Below, one piece after another: positions 18,479-28,464 of a stretch of 64,000 nt of DNA. Each line of letters starts with the position of its first letter. Positions within the stretch are counted from its first letter, which is position 1. The notes beneath the pieces are model-generated. The model did not search any database. It was not told the origin of the DNA and worked only from the letters and a program-made list of their open reading frames with translations. Both the position numbers and the translations under genes were made by a program. The stretch is taken from assembly GCF_005048265.1 (NCBI RefSeq), contig NZ_SUNH01000009.1:98367-162366 (forward strand), read 5' to 3'. The stretch comes from Paracoccus hibiscisoli. Lineage in GTDB: Bacteria; Pseudomonadota; Alphaproteobacteria; Rhodobacterales; Rhodobacteraceae.

Positions 18479-19624
18479 TTATTGGGCGGCCAACTCGGCA
18501 CGATAGGCCCATTCGATCCACGGCATCAGCGCCGCGACATCGCTGGCCTCGACCGTTGATCCACACCAGATGCGCAGGCCTGCAGGCGCGTCGCGATAGG
18601 CGCCGGCGTCCAGCGCCACGCCTTCCTTCTCCAGCCGCTTGGCCACGGCCTTGGCGAAGGCGGCCCCGTCCTTGATGGCGGGGTCGGTGAACTTCAGGCA
18701 CACGCTGGTGGTCGAAGCCGTCGCCGGGTCCTCGGCCAGATCCGCGATCCAGTCCTTGTCCGCGATGAAATCGCGCACCGCAGCCGCATTGGCGTCGGCC
18801 CGCGCGATCAGCGCGTGCAGGCCGCCCAGGGATTGCGCCCATTTCAGCGCGACCAGATAATCCTCGACCGCCAGCATGGACGGCGTGTTGATCGTCTCAC
18901 CCTTGAAGATGCCCTCGATCAGCTTGCCGCCCTTGGTCATGCGGAAAATCTTGGGCAGCGGCCAGGCGGGGGTATACGTCTCCAGCCGCTCGACCGCGCG
19001 CGGCGACAGGATCAGCACGCCATGCGCGCCCTCTCCGCCCAGCACCTTCTGCCAGCTGAAGGTCACCACATCCAGCTTGTCCCACGGCAGGTCCATGGCA
19101 AAGGCCGCGCTGGTCGCGTCGCAGATGGTCAACCCGTCGCGGTCGGCGGGAATCGCGTCGCCATTGGGGACGCGCACGCCGCTGGTGGTGCCGTTCCAGG
19201 TGAAGACGACGTCCTTGTCGAAATCGACCTGCGTCAGATCGACGATCTTGCCGTAATCGGCGGTGCGGACGGTGGCGTCCAGCTTCAGCTGCTTGACCGC
19301 GTCGGTGACCCAGCCCTCGCCAAAGCTTTCCCAGGCCAGCATCTCGACGGGGCGCTGACCCAGCAGGGTCCACATCGCCATCTCGACCGCGCCGGTGTCA
19401 GAGCCGGGCACGATGCCGATGCGGTAATCGGCCGGCACGCCCAGAACCGCGCGGGTCAGGTCGATGGCCTCGGCCAGCTTGGACTTGCCGACAGCGGCGC
19501 GATGCGAACGGCCCAGGGGGGCGTCCGACAGCATGTCCAGCGAATAATGGGGGATCTTGGCGCAGGGGCCCGAAGAAAAGCGCGGGTTTTCCGGGCGCGC
19601 AGCCGGGATCGGATGATCGGTCAT
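18479..19624 (-). CDS. serC: phosphoserine aminotransferase
   Basis: The 381-residue PLP enzyme is of the alphaproteobacterial SerC type and converts 3-phosphohydroxypyruvate and glutamate to phosphoserine. PLP lysine is Lys193 (FSWQKVLGG), and [13 protein letters not shown] and TSAAFAMD surround the cofactor. The ATG at 19624 follows GGAAGG by 8 bases. That ribosome site lies inside a predicted hairpin resembling the serC leader RNA. It is the first gene of serC-serA; serB is divergent just upstream. Confidence 0.96.
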   Translation of the reverse strand: MTDHPIPAARPENPRFSSGPCAKIPHYSLDMLSDAPLGRSHRAAVGKSKLAEAIDLTRAVLGVPADYRIGIVPGSDTGAVEMAMWTLLGQRPVEMLAWESFGEGWVTDAVKQLKLDATVRTADYGKIVDLTQVDFDKDVVFTWNGTTSGVRVPNGDAIPADRDGLTICDATSAAFAMDLPWDKLDVVTFSWQKVLGGEGAHGVLILSPRAVERLETYTPAWPLPKIFRMTKGGKLIEGIFKGETINTPSMLAVEDYLVALKWAQSLGGLHALIARADANAAAVRDFIADKDWIADLAEDPATASTTSVCLKFTDPAIKDGAAFAKAVAKRLEKEGVALDAGAYRDAPAGLRIWCGSTVEASDVAALMPWIEWAYRAELAAQ

Positions 19625-19670
19625 CTGGCTAGCCTTCCAGCTAAAAAGCCCCTCGTTGGGGAGGGGTGTC
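19625..19670 (-). ncRNA. serC leader-like structured 5' UTR
   Basis: Upstream of serC the transcript can form CCCCUC-CCCAAC-GAGGGG (19649-19666), then a U-rich linker. A second small stem (CUGG/CCAG or the alternative UAGC/GCUA, 19626-19643) contains the GGAAGG ribosome site. This is the layout described for the serC leader motif of alphaproteobacteria, whose final stem overlaps the serC ribosome site. The ligand or trigger is not known. Identification is by position and structure only. Confidence 0.6.
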
Positions 19671-19757
19671 CCGTCGACCGACCTAAGGCCCCGCCCGCTC
19701 TGGCGCAAGAAAAAACTTTGCCCTACACCCGGACGCAACCGTACAAGGACCGCGCCC

Positions 19758-20636
19758 ATGTTCACCGTCTCGCTGATCGCGGCGCCTGCCGCAGCCAATC
19801 TGGATGATGCTTTGCCCGGCGGTCTGTCCGACCGGTGGGGCGGCGATGTGACGCGCTGGCTGTCGCCGGGCGTCGCCGCCGAATTCGACATCGCGACCCC
19901 GCCGCAGGATGCCGATCAGGTCTGGTCCGACCTGCAGATGATCGGCATCGACCTGGCGATCCAACCCGCAGGCGGGCGGCGCAAGCGCATCCTGATCGCC
20001 GACATGGATTCGACCATGATCAACCAGGAATGCATCGACGAGCTGGCCGACATGGCCGGTTTCGGCCCCCGCGTGGCCGACATCACCGCCCGCGCCATGA
20101 ACGGAGAGCTGGATTTCAACGCCGCCCTGACCGAACGCGTGGCCCTGCTGGCCAACCTGCCGGAGGCGGTCATCGCGCAGGTCCTGGCCGAGCGCATCAC
20201 CTATGCCGCGGGCGGGCCGGCGCTGGTGGCCACCATGCGCGCGCATGGGGCCTATACCGCGCTGGTGTCGGGGGGCTTTACCAGCTTTACCCAGGCCGTG
20301 GCGCAGACCTTGGGCTTTGACGAACATCGCGCCAACACGCTGCTGGTGCAGGACGGGGTGCTGACCGGTCAGGTCGGCCTGCCAATCCTGGGCCGCGAGG
20401 CCAAGGTCGACGCCCTGACCCAGATCGCCGCCCGCCTTGGCACCACGCCGCAGAACGCCATCGCGGTGGGCGACGGGGCCAACGATCTGGGCATGATCCA
20501 GCTGGCCGGTGCTGGGGTGGCGCTGCACGCAAAACCCGCCGTCGCCGCCCAGGCCCAGATCCGCATCAACCACGGCGACCTGACCGCGCTGCTGTATCTG
20601 CAGGGCTTTGCGGACGACGATTTCGTAACACCCTGA
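19758..20636 (+). CDS. serB: phosphoserine phosphatase
   Basis: The 292-residue HAD phosphatase makes serine from phosphoserine. The DxD nucleophile pair is Asp82/Asp84 (IADMDSTM), preceded by a partial ACT-like N-terminal region. Motif II (VSGGFTSFT) and motif III (GDGANDLGM) follow. The ATG at 19758 begins [10 protein letters not shown]; the frame is open upstream without a convincing start. It is divergent from serC-serA, so all three serine steps share one regulatory space of about 130 bases. Confidence 0.95.
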   Translation: MFTVSLIAAPAAANLDDALPGGLSDRWGGDVTRWLSPGVAAEFDIATPPQDADQVWSDLQMIGIDLAIQPAGGRRKRILIADMDSTMINQECIDELADMAGFGPRVADITARAMNGELDFNAALTERVALLANLPEAVIAQVLAERITYAAGGPALVATMRAHGAYTALVSGGFTSFTQAVAQTLGFDEHRANTLLVQDGVLTGQVGLPILGREAKVDALTQIAARLGTTPQNAIAVGDGANDLGMIQLAGAGVALHAKPAVAAQAQIRINHGDLTALLYLQGFADDDFVTP

Positions 20637-20664
20637 CCCGTTTCCCGCCACACCGAAAGCCCCG

Positions 20665-21426
20665 ATGATGTTCGAACTGACCGCCGATCTGGTGATGCTG
20701 CTGATGATGGCGGCCTTTGCCGCAGGATTCGTCGATGCGATCGCGGGCGGAGGCGGGCTGATCACGCTGCCCATCCTGATGCTGGCGGGCCTGTCGCCCG
20801 CGCAGGCGCTGGCCACGAACAAGGTGCAGGGCGTCTTTGGCGCGGGCACCGCGGCGCTCAGCTATGCGGCGCGGGGGTTGGTCGATCTGCGCAGCCAGTG
20901 GCGATCGGCGCTGATCGCGGGGGCGGCGGGGGCTGCGGGCGCGGTGCTGGTCAGCGCGATCCCGACCGACGGGCTGCGGCTGATCCTGCCGGTGATCCTG
21001 ATCGGCATCGCGCTGTTCTTTGCCTTCAAGCCGGGGCTGAACGACCTGGACCGCACGCGCCGCCTGACGCCGCTGGTCTTTGCGGCGACCGTGGTGCCGT
21101 TCATCGGCTTTTATGACGGCCTGATCGGGCCGGGGGCGGGGGCGTTCTACATGATCGGGTTCGTCACGCTGGCCGGATACGGGGTGCTGAAGGCCACGGC
21201 GCATACCAAGCTGTTGAACTTTGCCTCGAATCTGGGCGGTCTGGGGGCATTCGCGCTGGTCGGGCAGCCGCTGTGGCTGCTGGGCATGGCGATGGGGGCG
21301 GCACAGATCGCGGGGGCGATGCTGGGGGCGCGGCTGGCCTCGCGCATCGGCGCGCGGCTGATCAAGCCGCTGCTGGTCGTGACCTCGACCCTGCTGGCGG
21401 GGCGGCTGATCTGGCAGATGATCTGA
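20665..21426 (+). CDS. TSUP (TauE/SafE) family membrane transporter
   Basis: The 253-residue protein has eight or so hydrophobic helices and the family repeat features (FVDAIAGGGGLITLP near residue 20 and FYDGLIGPGAGAF in the second half). TSUP proteins export or import sulfur-containing anions such as sulfite or sulfoacetate, or other organic anions. It follows serB by 28 bases on the same strand, so it may be co-transcribed. The substrate cannot be told. Confidence 0.88.
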   Translation: MMFELTADLVMLLMMAAFAAGFVDAIAGGGGLITLPILMLAGLSPAQALATNKVQGVFGAGTAALSYAARGLVDLRSQWRSALIAGAAGAAGAVLVSAIPTDGLRLILPVILIGIALFFAFKPGLNDLDRTRRLTPLVFAATVVPFIGFYDGLIGPGAGAFYMIGFVTLAGYGVLKATAHTKLLNFASNLGGLGAFALVGQPLWLLGMAMGAAQIAGAMLGARLASRIGARLIKPLLVVTSTLLAGRLIWQMI

Positions 21427-21436
21427 GGCCCCGCAT

Positions 21437-21465
21437 CCGGCGCCACCTCTGCCAAGGGGCGCCGG
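21437..21465. terminator. hairpin after the TSUP gene
   Basis: CCGGCGCC (21437-21444) pairs with GGCGCCGG (21458-21465) over a 13-base loop. It lies just after the TSUP stop and in the convergent gap with the asparaginase gene. No T run is present, so termination is inferred. Confidence 0.45.
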
Positions 21466-21478
21466 TTCGGGGGCAGGG

Positions 21479-21502
21479 GGACGGGACGGGGGTATCCCGT
21501 CC
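21479..21502. terminator. second hairpin in the TSUP/asparaginase convergent gap
   Basis: GGACGGGA (21479-21486) pairs with TCCCGTCC (21495-21502). It stands between two convergent genes and could act in either direction. Confidence 0.45.
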
Positions 21503-21543
21503 TGTCAGTGAACCACGACTGCATGTCGGGGATGTGACGGTGC

Positions 21544-22530
21544 TCAGCCGGGAAAGCCCGGCGCGCGGCGCAGGTTGCCGGTGACCATGCCGCGACAGTT
21601 CAGGATCGGGCCGTCCAGATGCGCCTGCGCGGCCGGATGGCCCGCGTCCAGCACCCGCAGATGGATCAGCAGCGCGGTGATCGCGGCCTCGCTGGCGCGG
21701 GTGGCGCCATCGGTGATCTTGAGCGCGACGCCCAGGCCCTGATCGGGCAGGATCGCCACGAACACCGCCTCGGCCCCGGTCTTGATGGCCGCGACGCCGC
21801 CCATGGCGCGCATCAGTTCGGTGCAGGACCGGCCCTCTCCGGCGACCATCTCGGGATGGGTGCGCATCGCGTCGACCAGCCGCCGCATGGCCTGTCCGCG
21901 CCGGTCGGTGCCGGGATTGGCGAACCGCGCCATCGCGCGGGCCAGCCCCTCGACCGTGCAGGCCCAGTTCGGGGCCGAGCAGCCGTCGATGCCAAAGCCG
22001 GGGCTGTCCTCGTCGGTGACCTCCTCGAAGGTGGCCTTGACGGCGCGCTGGACCGGGTGGTCGGGCTCGACATAATCCGGCCCGCCCTTCAGGTGGCGGT
22101 TCAGCGTCAGGAACCCGGCATGCTTGCCCGAACAGTTGTTGTGCAGCTGGCAGGGCGCGGTGTCCGAACAGGTCAGGCGGCGGTTCTCGGCCGCGTCGCG
22201 GGGCATGTGGCAGCCGCAGCGCAGATCGGGTTCGCCCAGGCCCAGCCCGCTCAGCCAGCCGTCCACGGTCGCGACATGCATCGCCGCCCCCGAATGGCTG
22301 GCGCAGGCCAGCGCCAGCTGGCGGTCGGTCAGCCCCGCCGCGTCCGCCGCCCCGCTTTCGATCAGGGGCAGCGCCTGGATCATCTTGCACGACGACCGGG
22401 GATAGATCACCTGTCCGGGCACGCCCCAGGCCTCGACCACGCCATGCGCGTCGCAGATCACCGCATGGCCGCGATGCAGGCTTTCGCAAAGGGGGCCGCG
22501 CCACAGTTCGATCATGTCCGCAGACCGCAT
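21544..22530 (-). CDS. class 3 (Rhizobium etli ReAV-like) L-asparaginase
   Basis: The 328-residue protein is of the asparaginase II/AnsA-like class that resembles serine beta-lactamases and is unrelated to E. coli AnsB. The SxxK nucleophile motif is Ser46-Lys49 (YPRSSCKM). The zinc-site segment NNCSGKH gives Cys133 and Lys136, with a further cysteine in GIDGCSAPNW, as seen in the R. etli enzyme. No signal peptide is visible, so it is cytoplasmic. An AGGGAGA site precedes the ATG. It hydrolyses asparagine to aspartate and ammonia. Confidence 0.9.
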   Translation of the reverse strand: MRSADMIELWRGPLCESLHRGHAVICDAHGVVEAWGVPGQVIYPRSSCKMIQALPLIESGAADAAGLTDRQLALACASHSGAAMHVATVDGWLSGLGLGEPDLRCGCHMPRDAAENRRLTCSDTAPCQLHNNCSGKHAGFLTLNRHLKGGPDYVEPDHPVQRAVKATFEEVTDEDSPGFGIDGCSAPNWACTVEGLARAMARFANPGTDRRGQAMRRLVDAMRTHPEMVAGEGRSCTELMRAMGGVAAIKTGAEAVFVAILPDQGLGVALKITDGATRASEAAITALLIHLRVLDAGHPAAQAHLDGPILNCRGMVTGNLRRAPGFPG

Positions 22531-22679
22531 GTTTTCTCCCTGACAATTGCGCGATTTTGCTTGCGCGGCCTTTCACGGGCGGCGATTTTCGCTATCCTGA
22601 CGACAGATGGTTGAAAAGACCACAGCAATCAGGAAGAACGCCGGGCGAAGCGGCGAATTGAATGGCAGGAGGCCAGAGC

Positions 22680-23201
22680 ATGATTACCACCACCCTGCGC
22701 GGACTGGGCGCCAGCCTTGTCCTGATCGCCGGATTGGGCACGGCTGTTGCGCAAGAATCCAGCAACGTCGTGGCGACCGAAGGGGACTGGACGGTCTTCG
22801 CGGCGGACAATCCGCGCGAATGCTGGGCCGTGTCGCCCCCGCGCTCGACCCTGAACACCCGCAACGGACAGCCGACCGAGGTGTCGCGCGGCGACATCCG
22901 CCTGTATGTGGCCTATCGCCCGGGCCAGAACGGCGAGGTCAGCTTCAGCGGCGGCTATCCCTTCGCCCCCGATTCGACGGTCGAGGTCGATGTCGGCGGC
23001 CGCACCTTCAACCTGTTCACCGAGGCCGAGAGCGCCTGGACCGGCAGCCCCGCCGATGACGAGGCGCTGATCGCCGCTCTGCGCGCCGGATCGTCGGCCG
23101 TCGTCACCGGCCGTTCGGCCCGCGGCACCACGACCAAGGACACGTTCAGCCTGTCGGGCATCACCGCCGCGACGAACACCGCGCGGTCGCGCTGCCAGTA
23201 A
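22680..23201 (+). CDS. invasion-associated locus B (IalB) family periplasmic protein
   Basis: The 173-residue precursor has a Sec signal peptide with cleavage likely after AVAQ (about residue 25). The mature part has the IalB pattern: [18 protein letters not shown], the [13 protein letters not shown] segment and the [18 protein letters not shown] strand. IalB was named from Bartonella erythrocyte invasion, but the family is widespread in free-living alphaproteobacteria and its function is unsettled. The ATG at 22680 is preceded by AGGAGG at 8 bases. It is followed by a strong terminator, so it is probably monocistronic. Confidence 0.85.
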   Translation: MITTTLRGLGASLVLIAGLGTAVAQESSNVVATEGDWTVFAADNPRECWAVSPPRSTLNTRNGQPTEVSRGDIRLYVAYRPGQNGEVSFSGGYPFAPDSTVEVDVGGRTFNLFTEAESAWTGSPADDEALIAALRAGSSAVVTGRSARGTTTKDTFSLSGITAATNTARSRCQ

Positions 23202-23228
23202 GGCCACAAGGCCCACGACATTCTCAGG

Positions 23229-23264
23229 GGCGGCGCCGGTTGATTTCCGGCGCCGCCTGTCTTA
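23229..23264 (+). terminator. Rho-independent terminator of the ialB-like gene
   Basis: A perfect 11-base-pair stem, GGCGGCGCCGG with CCGGCGCCGCC (23229-23257) around a TTGATTT loop, is followed by TGTCTTAT. It is one of the clearest intrinsic terminators in the window. Confidence 0.85.
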
Positions 23265-23298
23265 TGTCCGGCACCTTACGCAAATCTCCGGGTGGCCC

Positions 23299-24495
23299 AT
23301 GACCGTCGTTCCCATGCAGGCCGCAGGCGCGGCCCCGATCACGCAAGACGTGCTGACCATTCCGCGCAAGCTGCCGGACGGGGGGCTGACGAACATCGTC
23401 GGCCTGACCCGCGCGCAGCTGCTGGACGCGCTGATCGCGGCGGGTACGCCCGAACGTCAGGCCAAGATGCGCGTGGGCCAGGTCTGGCAGTGGGTCTATC
23501 ACTGGGGCGTGCGCGATTTCGCCCAGATGACCAACCTGGCCAAGGATTACCGCGCCCTGCTGGCCCGGAATTTCGAAATCACCCTGCCCGAGGTCGTGAC
23601 GCGCCAGGTCAGCAATGACGGCACCCGCAAATATCTGGTCCGCATCGCCGGCGGCCATGAGGTCGAGGTCGTCTATATCCCCGAAGAGGGCCGCGGCACG
23701 CTGTGCGTCAGCAGCCAGGTCGGCTGCACGCTGACCTGTTCCTTTTGCCACACCGGCACGCAAAAGCTGGTGCGCAACCTGACCGCCGGGGAAATCGTCG
23801 GCCAGCTGATGCTGGCGCGCGACGATCTGGGCGAATGGCCCGTTCAGGGCGCCCCCAAGGACGAGACGCGGCTGATCAGCAACATCGTCCTGATGGGCAT
23901 GGGCGAGCCCTTGTACAACTTCGACAATGTCCGCGACGCGATGAAGGTCGTCATGGACAACGAGGGCCTGTCCCTGTCGCGCCGCCGCATCACCCTGTCG
24001 ACCAGCGGCGTGGTCCCCGAGATCGCCCGCACCGCGCAGGAGATCGGCTGCCTGCTGGCCGTCAGCTTTCACGCCACGACGGATGAGGTCCGCGACCGCT
24101 TGGTCCCCATCAACAAGCGCTGGAACATCGAGACGCTGCTGGCCGCCTTGCGCGACTACCCGCGTCTGACCAACAGCGAGCGGATCACGTTCGAATACGT
24201 CATGCTGGCGGGCGTGAACGACAGCGATGCCGACGCGCACCGCCTGGTCGAGCTGATCCGCGGCATCCCGGCCAAGATCAACCTGATCCCGTTCAACGAA
24301 TGGCCCGGCGCGCCCTACAAACGCTCCAGCAACAACCGCATCCATGCGTTTGCCGACATCATCCACAATGCCGGCTATGCCAGCCCGATCCGCACCCCGC
24401 GCGGCGAGGACATCATGGCCGCCTGCGGTCAGTTGAAATCGGCGACCGAACGGGGCCGCAAATCGCGCGCCCAGATCGCCGCCGAAACGGCCTAG
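23299..24495 (+). CDS. rlmN: dual-specificity RNA methyltransferase RlmN
   Basis: The 398-residue radical-SAM enzyme methylates C2 of A2503 in 23S rRNA and A37 of some tRNAs. The iron-sulfur cluster motif CxxxCxxC is Cys143, Cys147 and Cys150 ([11 protein letters not shown]). The catalytic C-terminal cysteine is near 376 (MAACGQL). The GMGEPLYN and STSGVVP segments of the SAM site are present. Its stop codon overlaps that of the convergent rsgA gene at the shared bases CTAG. Confidence 0.96.
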   Translation: MTVVPMQAAGAAPITQDVLTIPRKLPDGGLTNIVGLTRAQLLDALIAAGTPERQAKMRVGQVWQWVYHWGVRDFAQMTNLAKDYRALLARNFEITLPEVVTRQVSNDGTRKYLVRIAGGHEVEVVYIPEEGRGTLCVSSQVGCTLTCSFCHTGTQKLVRNLTAGEIVGQLMLARDDLGEWPVQGAPKDETRLISNIVLMGMGEPLYNFDNVRDAMKVVMDNEGLSLSRRRITLSTSGVVPEIARTAQEIGCLLAVSFHATTDEVRDRLVPINKRWNIETLLAALRDYPRLTNSERITFEYVMLAGVNDSDADAHRLVELIRGIPAKINLIPFNEWPGAPYKRSSNNRIHAFADIIHNAGYASPIRTPRGEDIMAACGQLKSATERGRKSRAQIAAETA

Positions 24496-25499
24496 CGGCG
24501 TTTCGACCCGCGGGGCAGGGTCGTGCGATTGCCGCGCGGCCCGGTCTGGACGGGGGTGTTGTCGCGATTTTCGTCATGCAGCTTGCGCCAGCGGTCCAGG
24601 CGACCCGCGTCCAGCGTGCCGGCGCGCACCGCCGCCTGCACCGCGCAGCCCGGCTCATGCGCATGGGTGCAGTCGCGGAACCGGCATTGGGGCGCCAGCT
24701 CGGTGATTTCCGCAAACAGCATCTCGATGCCCACGGCGACATCGGCCACGTGCAGCGTGCGCATGCCGGGCGTGTCGATGACCCAGCCCCCGCCCGCCAC
24801 CGGATGCAGCGACCGCGATGTGGTCGTGTGCCGCCCCTTGGCGTCCGATTCGCGGATATCGCCGGTGGCCTGCGCATCGCGCCCCGACAGCGTGTTCAGC
24901 AGCGTCGATTTGCCCACCCCGGACGAGCCGACCAGCGCCACCGTCCGCCCCGCTCCGCACCAGGGTGCCAGCACGTCCGCCGCATCGGGCGATTTCGCGT
25001 TCAGCGCCACGACCTGCAACCCGCGCTGCAGGGCGCGGGCGCGGTCGATCCAGTCGGACGGGTCGTCCACCTTGTCGATCTTGGTCAGCACGATCACCGG
25101 GTCGGTCCCGGCCTCGTTCGCCAGGGCCAGATAGCGTTCCAGACGCGCCGGGTTGAAATCGTCGTTGCACGACGTGACCACGAACAGCGTGTCGACATTG
25201 GCGGCGATCAGCTGGCGGGTATCGGCGCCCTCGGTCCGGCGGCGCAGCAGGGCGCGGCGGTCCAGCAGGCGGGCCACCACGCGCGTGTCACCCTTGGCCA
25301 GCACCCAGTCCCCCACCGCGTAATCGGCGGTCGAGGCATGGATCGGCAAGTCCAGCCGCACCTGGCCCGCGCCGGTTTCGGCCATCAGCCGCGACCGGTG
25401 CACGGCGGCGATGCGCATGGGCACCAGCCCGGCATCGTCGTCCGTCACCTGATCGGCAAAGAAGGGCCCCCAGCCCAGATCGTCCAGCGCGTGTGTCAT
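24492..25499 (-). CDS. rsgA: ribosome small-subunit-dependent GTPase A
   Basis: The 335-residue circularly permuted GTPase releases RbfA and checks late 30S assembly. An OB-fold N-terminal domain precedes the permuted GTP motifs: G4 (VLTKIDKVD), then G1 (GSSGVGKST) and G3 (DTPGM). A C-terminal zinc segment follows ([14 protein letters not shown]). The start is the ATG at 25499 ([11 protein letters not shown]). It is 40 bases behind the LOG-family gene on the same strand and ends inside the rlmN stop region. Confidence 0.95.
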   Translation of the reverse strand: MTHALDDLGWGPFFADQVTDDDAGLVPMRIAAVHRSRLMAETGAGQVRLDLPIHASTADYAVGDWVLAKGDTRVVARLLDRRALLRRRTEGADTRQLIAANVDTLFVVTSCNDDFNPARLERYLALANEAGTDPVIVLTKIDKVDDPSDWIDRARALQRGLQVVALNAKSPDAADVLAPWCGAGRTVALVGSSGVGKSTLLNTLSGRDAQATGDIRESDAKGRHTTTSRSLHPVAGGGWVIDTPGMRTLHVADVAVGIEMLFAEITELAPQCRFRDCTHAHEPGCAVQAAVRAGTLDAGRLDRWRKLHDENRDNTPVQTGPRGNRTTLPRGSKRR

Positions 25500-25539
25500 G
25501 CGTTCTGCATGATCGGGCCACAGGCGCGATGCAAGCGTT

Positions 25540-26370
25540 TCATGCGGGCGTCCAGGCGTCGATGATGGCCACGGCCTCGTCCGCGGTCTCGACATAGCGG
25601 ATCAGGTCCAGGTCGGACGGGCTGATGGTGCCCGCGCGGGCCAGCGCCTGCCAGTTGATGATGCCGTCCCAGAATTCCGCGCCGAACAGCAGGACGGGGA
25701 TGCGGGCCATGCGGCCGGTCTGGATCAGGGTCAGCGCCTCGAACAGCTCGTCCAGGGTGCCGAATCCGCCGGGGAACACCGTGATCGCGCGGGCGCGCAT
25801 CAGGAAGTGCATCTTGCGGATCGCGAAATAGTGGAAGTTGAAGCACAGGTCCGGCGAGACATAGGGGTTGGGCGCCTGTTCATGCGGCAGCACGATGCCC
25901 AGGCCGATCGACTGGCCGCCGACCTCATGCGCGCCCAGGTTGCCCGCCTCCATCACGCCGGGGCCGCCGCCGGTGCAGATGACCAGGTCCTTGCCGCCCT
26001 GCGCCAGGCTGCGTTCGGTCATCAGGCGGGCGAACTGGCGCGCCTCGGTATAGTATTTCGACATCTCGGCCAGGGCGGGGCTGCGCGCGTCGCGGGGGGC
26101 GCCGTCGGGCGCCGGGATGCGCGCGCCGCCGAACATCACCACGGTGGATTCGATGCCGTGTTCGTCCATCACCATCTGCGGCTTCAGCAGTTCCAGCTGA
26201 AGGCGGACGGGGCGCAGCTCCTCTCGCAGCAGGAAATCGTGGTCGGTGAAGGCCAGCCGATAGGACGGCGCGCGGGTCTGCGGCGTGTCGGGCACATGCT
26301 GGACACGGGCGGCGTCGCGGCTGCTGTGGGGCAGGGGGTGGGCGCGGTCCTGTTCGGTCGTATCGGTCAT
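25540..26370 (-). CDS. LOG-family (TIGR00730) Rossmann protein
   Basis: The 276-residue protein has the nucleotide-phosphate motif [12 protein letters not shown] and the paired [14 protein letters not shown]. These define LOG (lonely guy) proteins, phosphoribohydrolases that release bases from nucleoside monophosphates; plant and some bacterial members make cytokinins. The N-terminal 60 residues are a longer, polar extension also seen in many alphaproteobacterial members. GAGG precedes the ATG at 26370. The physiological substrate here is unknown; AMP or another nucleotide is most likely. Confidence 0.88.
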   Translation of the reverse strand: MTDTTEQDRAHPLPHSSRDAARVQHVPDTPQTRAPSYRLAFTDHDFLLREELRPVRLQLELLKPQMVMDEHGIESTVVMFGGARIPAPDGAPRDARSPALAEMSKYYTEARQFARLMTERSLAQGGKDLVICTGGGPGVMEAGNLGAHEVGGQSIGLGIVLPHEQAPNPYVSPDLCFNFHYFAIRKMHFLMRARAITVFPGGFGTLDELFEALTLIQTGRMARIPVLLFGAEFWDGIINWQALARAGTISPSDLDLIRYVETADEAVAIIDAWTPA

Positions 26371-26398
26371 CAAGGCCTCGGCGTGGGGGATGCGCGGA

Positions 26399-26427
26399 TT
26401 GCGCGGGCATTGCTTGATGCTTATAGC
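26399..26427 (+). promoter_or_regulatory. possible promoter of dapD
   Basis: TTGCGC (26399-26404) and TATAGC (26422-26427) are 17 bases apart, with four of six consensus matches each. They lie in the 105-base gap between the divergent LOG and dapD genes. Confidence 0.3.
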
Positions 26428-26475
26428 CCCGGGGGAACAGTTTCCACCCGGACGCGACAGCAACAAGAGGCCAAG

Positions 26476-27297
26476 ATGACCCAAGATCTGGAACAAGCCA
26501 TCGAAACCGCGTGGGAGGCCCGCGCCGAGATCACCCCCGCCACCACCGGCCCCACCCGCGAGGCGGTGGAGGAGACGCTGCACCAGCTGGACGCCGGCAC
26601 CCTGCGCGTGGCCGAAAAGCGCGGCGCCGACTGGCACGTGAACCAGTGGGCGAAAAAGGCCGTGCTGCTGTCGTTCCGCCTGAACGACATGGAGGAGATG
26701 TCGGGCGGCCCGCAGGGCGCGAACTGGTGGGACAAGGTGCCGTCCAAGTTCCACGGCTGGACCGCCGATGACTGGCGTGCGGCGGGGTTCCGCGCGGTGC
26801 CCGGCGCGATCGTTCGGCGCAGCGCCTTCATCGGCAAGGGCGCGGTGCTGATGCCGTCATTCGTCAACCTGGGCGCCCATGTGGGCGAGGGGGCGATGAT
26901 CGATACCTGGGCCACGGTCGGCAGCTGCGCGCAGATCGGCCGCAACGTCCACCTGTCGGGCGGCGTGGGCATCGGCGGCGTGCTGGAGCCGCTGCAGGCG
27001 GGGCCGACGATCATCGAGGATGACTGCTTCATCGGCGCGCGCTCCGAGGTGGTCGAGGGCTGCATCGTGCGCGAGGGATCGGTCCTGGGCATGGGCGTCT
27101 ATATCGGCCAATCCACCAAGATCGTGGACCGCGAGACCGGCACCGTCACCTATGGCGAGGTTCCGGCGGGTTCGGTCGTGGTGTCGGGCACGATGCCGTC
27201 CAAGAACGGCGTGAACCTGTACTGCGCGGTGATCGTCAAGCGCGTGGATGCGCAGACGCGCTCCAAGACCTCGATCAACGAGCTGCTGCGCGACTGA
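26476..27297 (+). CDS. dapD: 2,3,4,5-tetrahydropyridine-2,6-dicarboxylate N-succinyltransferase
   Basis: The 273-residue left-handed beta-helix acyltransferase is of normal length. It transfers succinyl from succinyl-CoA to tetrahydrodipicolinate in the succinylase branch of lysine and meso-DAP synthesis. Hexapeptide repeats run from about 110 to 240 (for example [20 protein letters not shown] and [13 protein letters not shown]). AGAGG precedes the ATG. It overlaps the next gene by one base. The partner aminotransferase gene dapC lies at 52532. Confidence 0.97.
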   Translation: MTQDLEQAIETAWEARAEITPATTGPTREAVEETLHQLDAGTLRVAEKRGADWHVNQWAKKAVLLSFRLNDMEEMSGGPQGANWWDKVPSKFHGWTADDWRAAGFRAVPGAIVRRSAFIGKGAVLMPSFVNLGAHVGEGAMIDTWATVGSCAQIGRNVHLSGGVGIGGVLEPLQAGPTIIEDDCFIGARSEVVEGCIVREGSVLGMGVYIGQSTKIVDRETGTVTYGEVPAGSVVVSGTMPSKNGVNLYCAVIVKRVDAQTRSKTSINELLRD

Positions 27298-27752
27298 TGA
27301 CCACGCTGTTCATCGATGCGGATGCCTGCCCGGTCAAGGCCGAGGCCGAACGGGTGGCCATCCGCATGGGTGTGCCGATGGTGCTGGTCTGCAACGGCGG
27401 CATGCGGATGCCCACGCATCCGCTGGTCCGGCTGCAGATCGTGGCCGCGGGCCCGGACGAGGCCGACAAGTGGATCGCCGACAGCTGCGGTCCGGGCGAC
27501 GTGGTGGTGACGGGCGACCTGCCGCTGGCGGATCGCTGCATCAAGGCGGGGGCGGCGGTGCTGACCCATGCCGGAGAGGTGCTGGACGTTCGCAACATCG
27601 GGCCGCGCCTGGCCACGCGCGACCTGATGGCCGACATCCGCGCGGCGGACCCGTTCCACAAGGGCGGCGGGGCGGGTTTCGGCAAGGCCGACCGGGCGCG
27701 GTTCCTGCAATCGCTGGACCGGCTGTTGGTCGCGGCCCGCCGCGCGGGCTGA
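27297..27752 (+). CDS. YaiI/YqxD family protein (DUF188)
   Basis: The 151-residue protein starts with [17 protein letters not shown] and contains [17 protein letters not shown] and [19 protein letters not shown], all typical of the family. The fold is NYN/PIN-like, so a nuclease role is suspected, but no activity is established. The ATG overlaps the dapD TGA (TGATGA), so translation is coupled to dapD. Confidence 0.88.
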   Translation: MTTLFIDADACPVKAEAERVAIRMGVPMVLVCNGGMRMPTHPLVRLQIVAAGPDEADKWIADSCGPGDVVVTGDLPLADRCIKAGAAVLTHAGEVLDVRNIGPRLATRDLMADIRAADPFHKGGGAGFGKADRARFLQSLDRLLVAARRAG

Positions 27753-27807
27753 GGCGAAACTCCCGCGCGCGGCCCGCGTTAAGCGCCGTCACCCCCAGGA
27801 GCAGAGC

Positions 27808-28386
27808 ATGTCCGACGACCAGATCATCACCGACCTGATCGGTCGCGTCCGGGGGGCCGCCGATGTCCCGCGCGTCAGCGTTCGCAGCGTGGTCGAGGCC
27901 TTGGGCGAGGATTCCTTGCCCCCCAATCTGATGATTCCCGCCCTGGCGGTGGTGTCGCCTTTGTCTGGCGTGCCGCTGTTTTCCAGCATCTGCGGGATCA
28001 TGATCGCGCTGATTTCGGCGCAGATGCTGATCGGGCGGGATCATGTCTGGCTGCCGGGCTTTCTGATGGACCGGCGCGTGTCGGGTGAAAGGCTGCGCAA
28101 GGGGCTGGACTGGATGGAGCGGCCCGCGCGGTTCCTGGACCGGGTCACGGATGAGCGCCTGACCCTGCTGGTGCGGCGGCCGATGCGGTGGATCGTGCAG
28201 GCGATCTGCCTGTGCTGCGGGATGGCGATGCCGTTTCTGGAGCTGGTGCCGTTCACATCGTCGCTGATGGGCGTGGTGGTCAGCCTGATGGCCTTTGGCC
28301 TGCTGGCGCGGGACGGGGCCTTCGTCGTGCTGGGGCTGATGGCGATCGGCGGGATCGCGGGTCTGGTCACGATGGTCGTGACCTGA
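27808..28386 (+). CDS. ExoD family membrane protein
   Basis: The 192-residue protein has four hydrophobic segments in its middle and C-terminal parts (about 45-75 and 130-190). It has the PLxGVPLFSSICGIMIALISAQ-like pattern of ExoD. ExoD in Sinorhizobium meliloti affects exopolysaccharide production and alkaline tolerance, but its molecular role is not known. It follows YaiI by 55 bases with AGGAG upstream. Confidence 0.85.
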   Translation: MSDDQIITDLIGRVRGAADVPRVSVRSVVEALGEDSLPPNLMIPALAVVSPLSGVPLFSSICGIMIALISAQMLIGRDHVWLPGFLMDRRVSGERLRKGLDWMERPARFLDRVTDERLTLLVRRPMRWIVQAICLCCGMAMPFLELVPFTSSLMGVVVSLMAFGLLARDGAFVVLGLMAIGGIAGLVTMVVT

Positions 28387-28393
28387 GCGAGGG

Positions 28394-28456
28394 GCGGTCG
28401 GGCGGGGCATCGAGCCCCGCCAGACCGCTGCCCCGGCGCCTGTCGGCACCGGGGCA
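28394..28456. terminator. two hairpins between convergent exoD-like and enoyl-CoA hydratase genes
   Basis: The first stem is GCGGTC (28394-28399) with GACCGC (28423-28428), enclosing GGCGGGGC/GCCCCGCC. The second is TGCCCCGG (28429-28436) with CCGGGGCA (28449-28456). They occupy the whole convergent gap and probably stop transcription from both sides, although T runs are absent. Confidence 0.55.
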
Positions 28457-28464
28457 TGGGCGCC

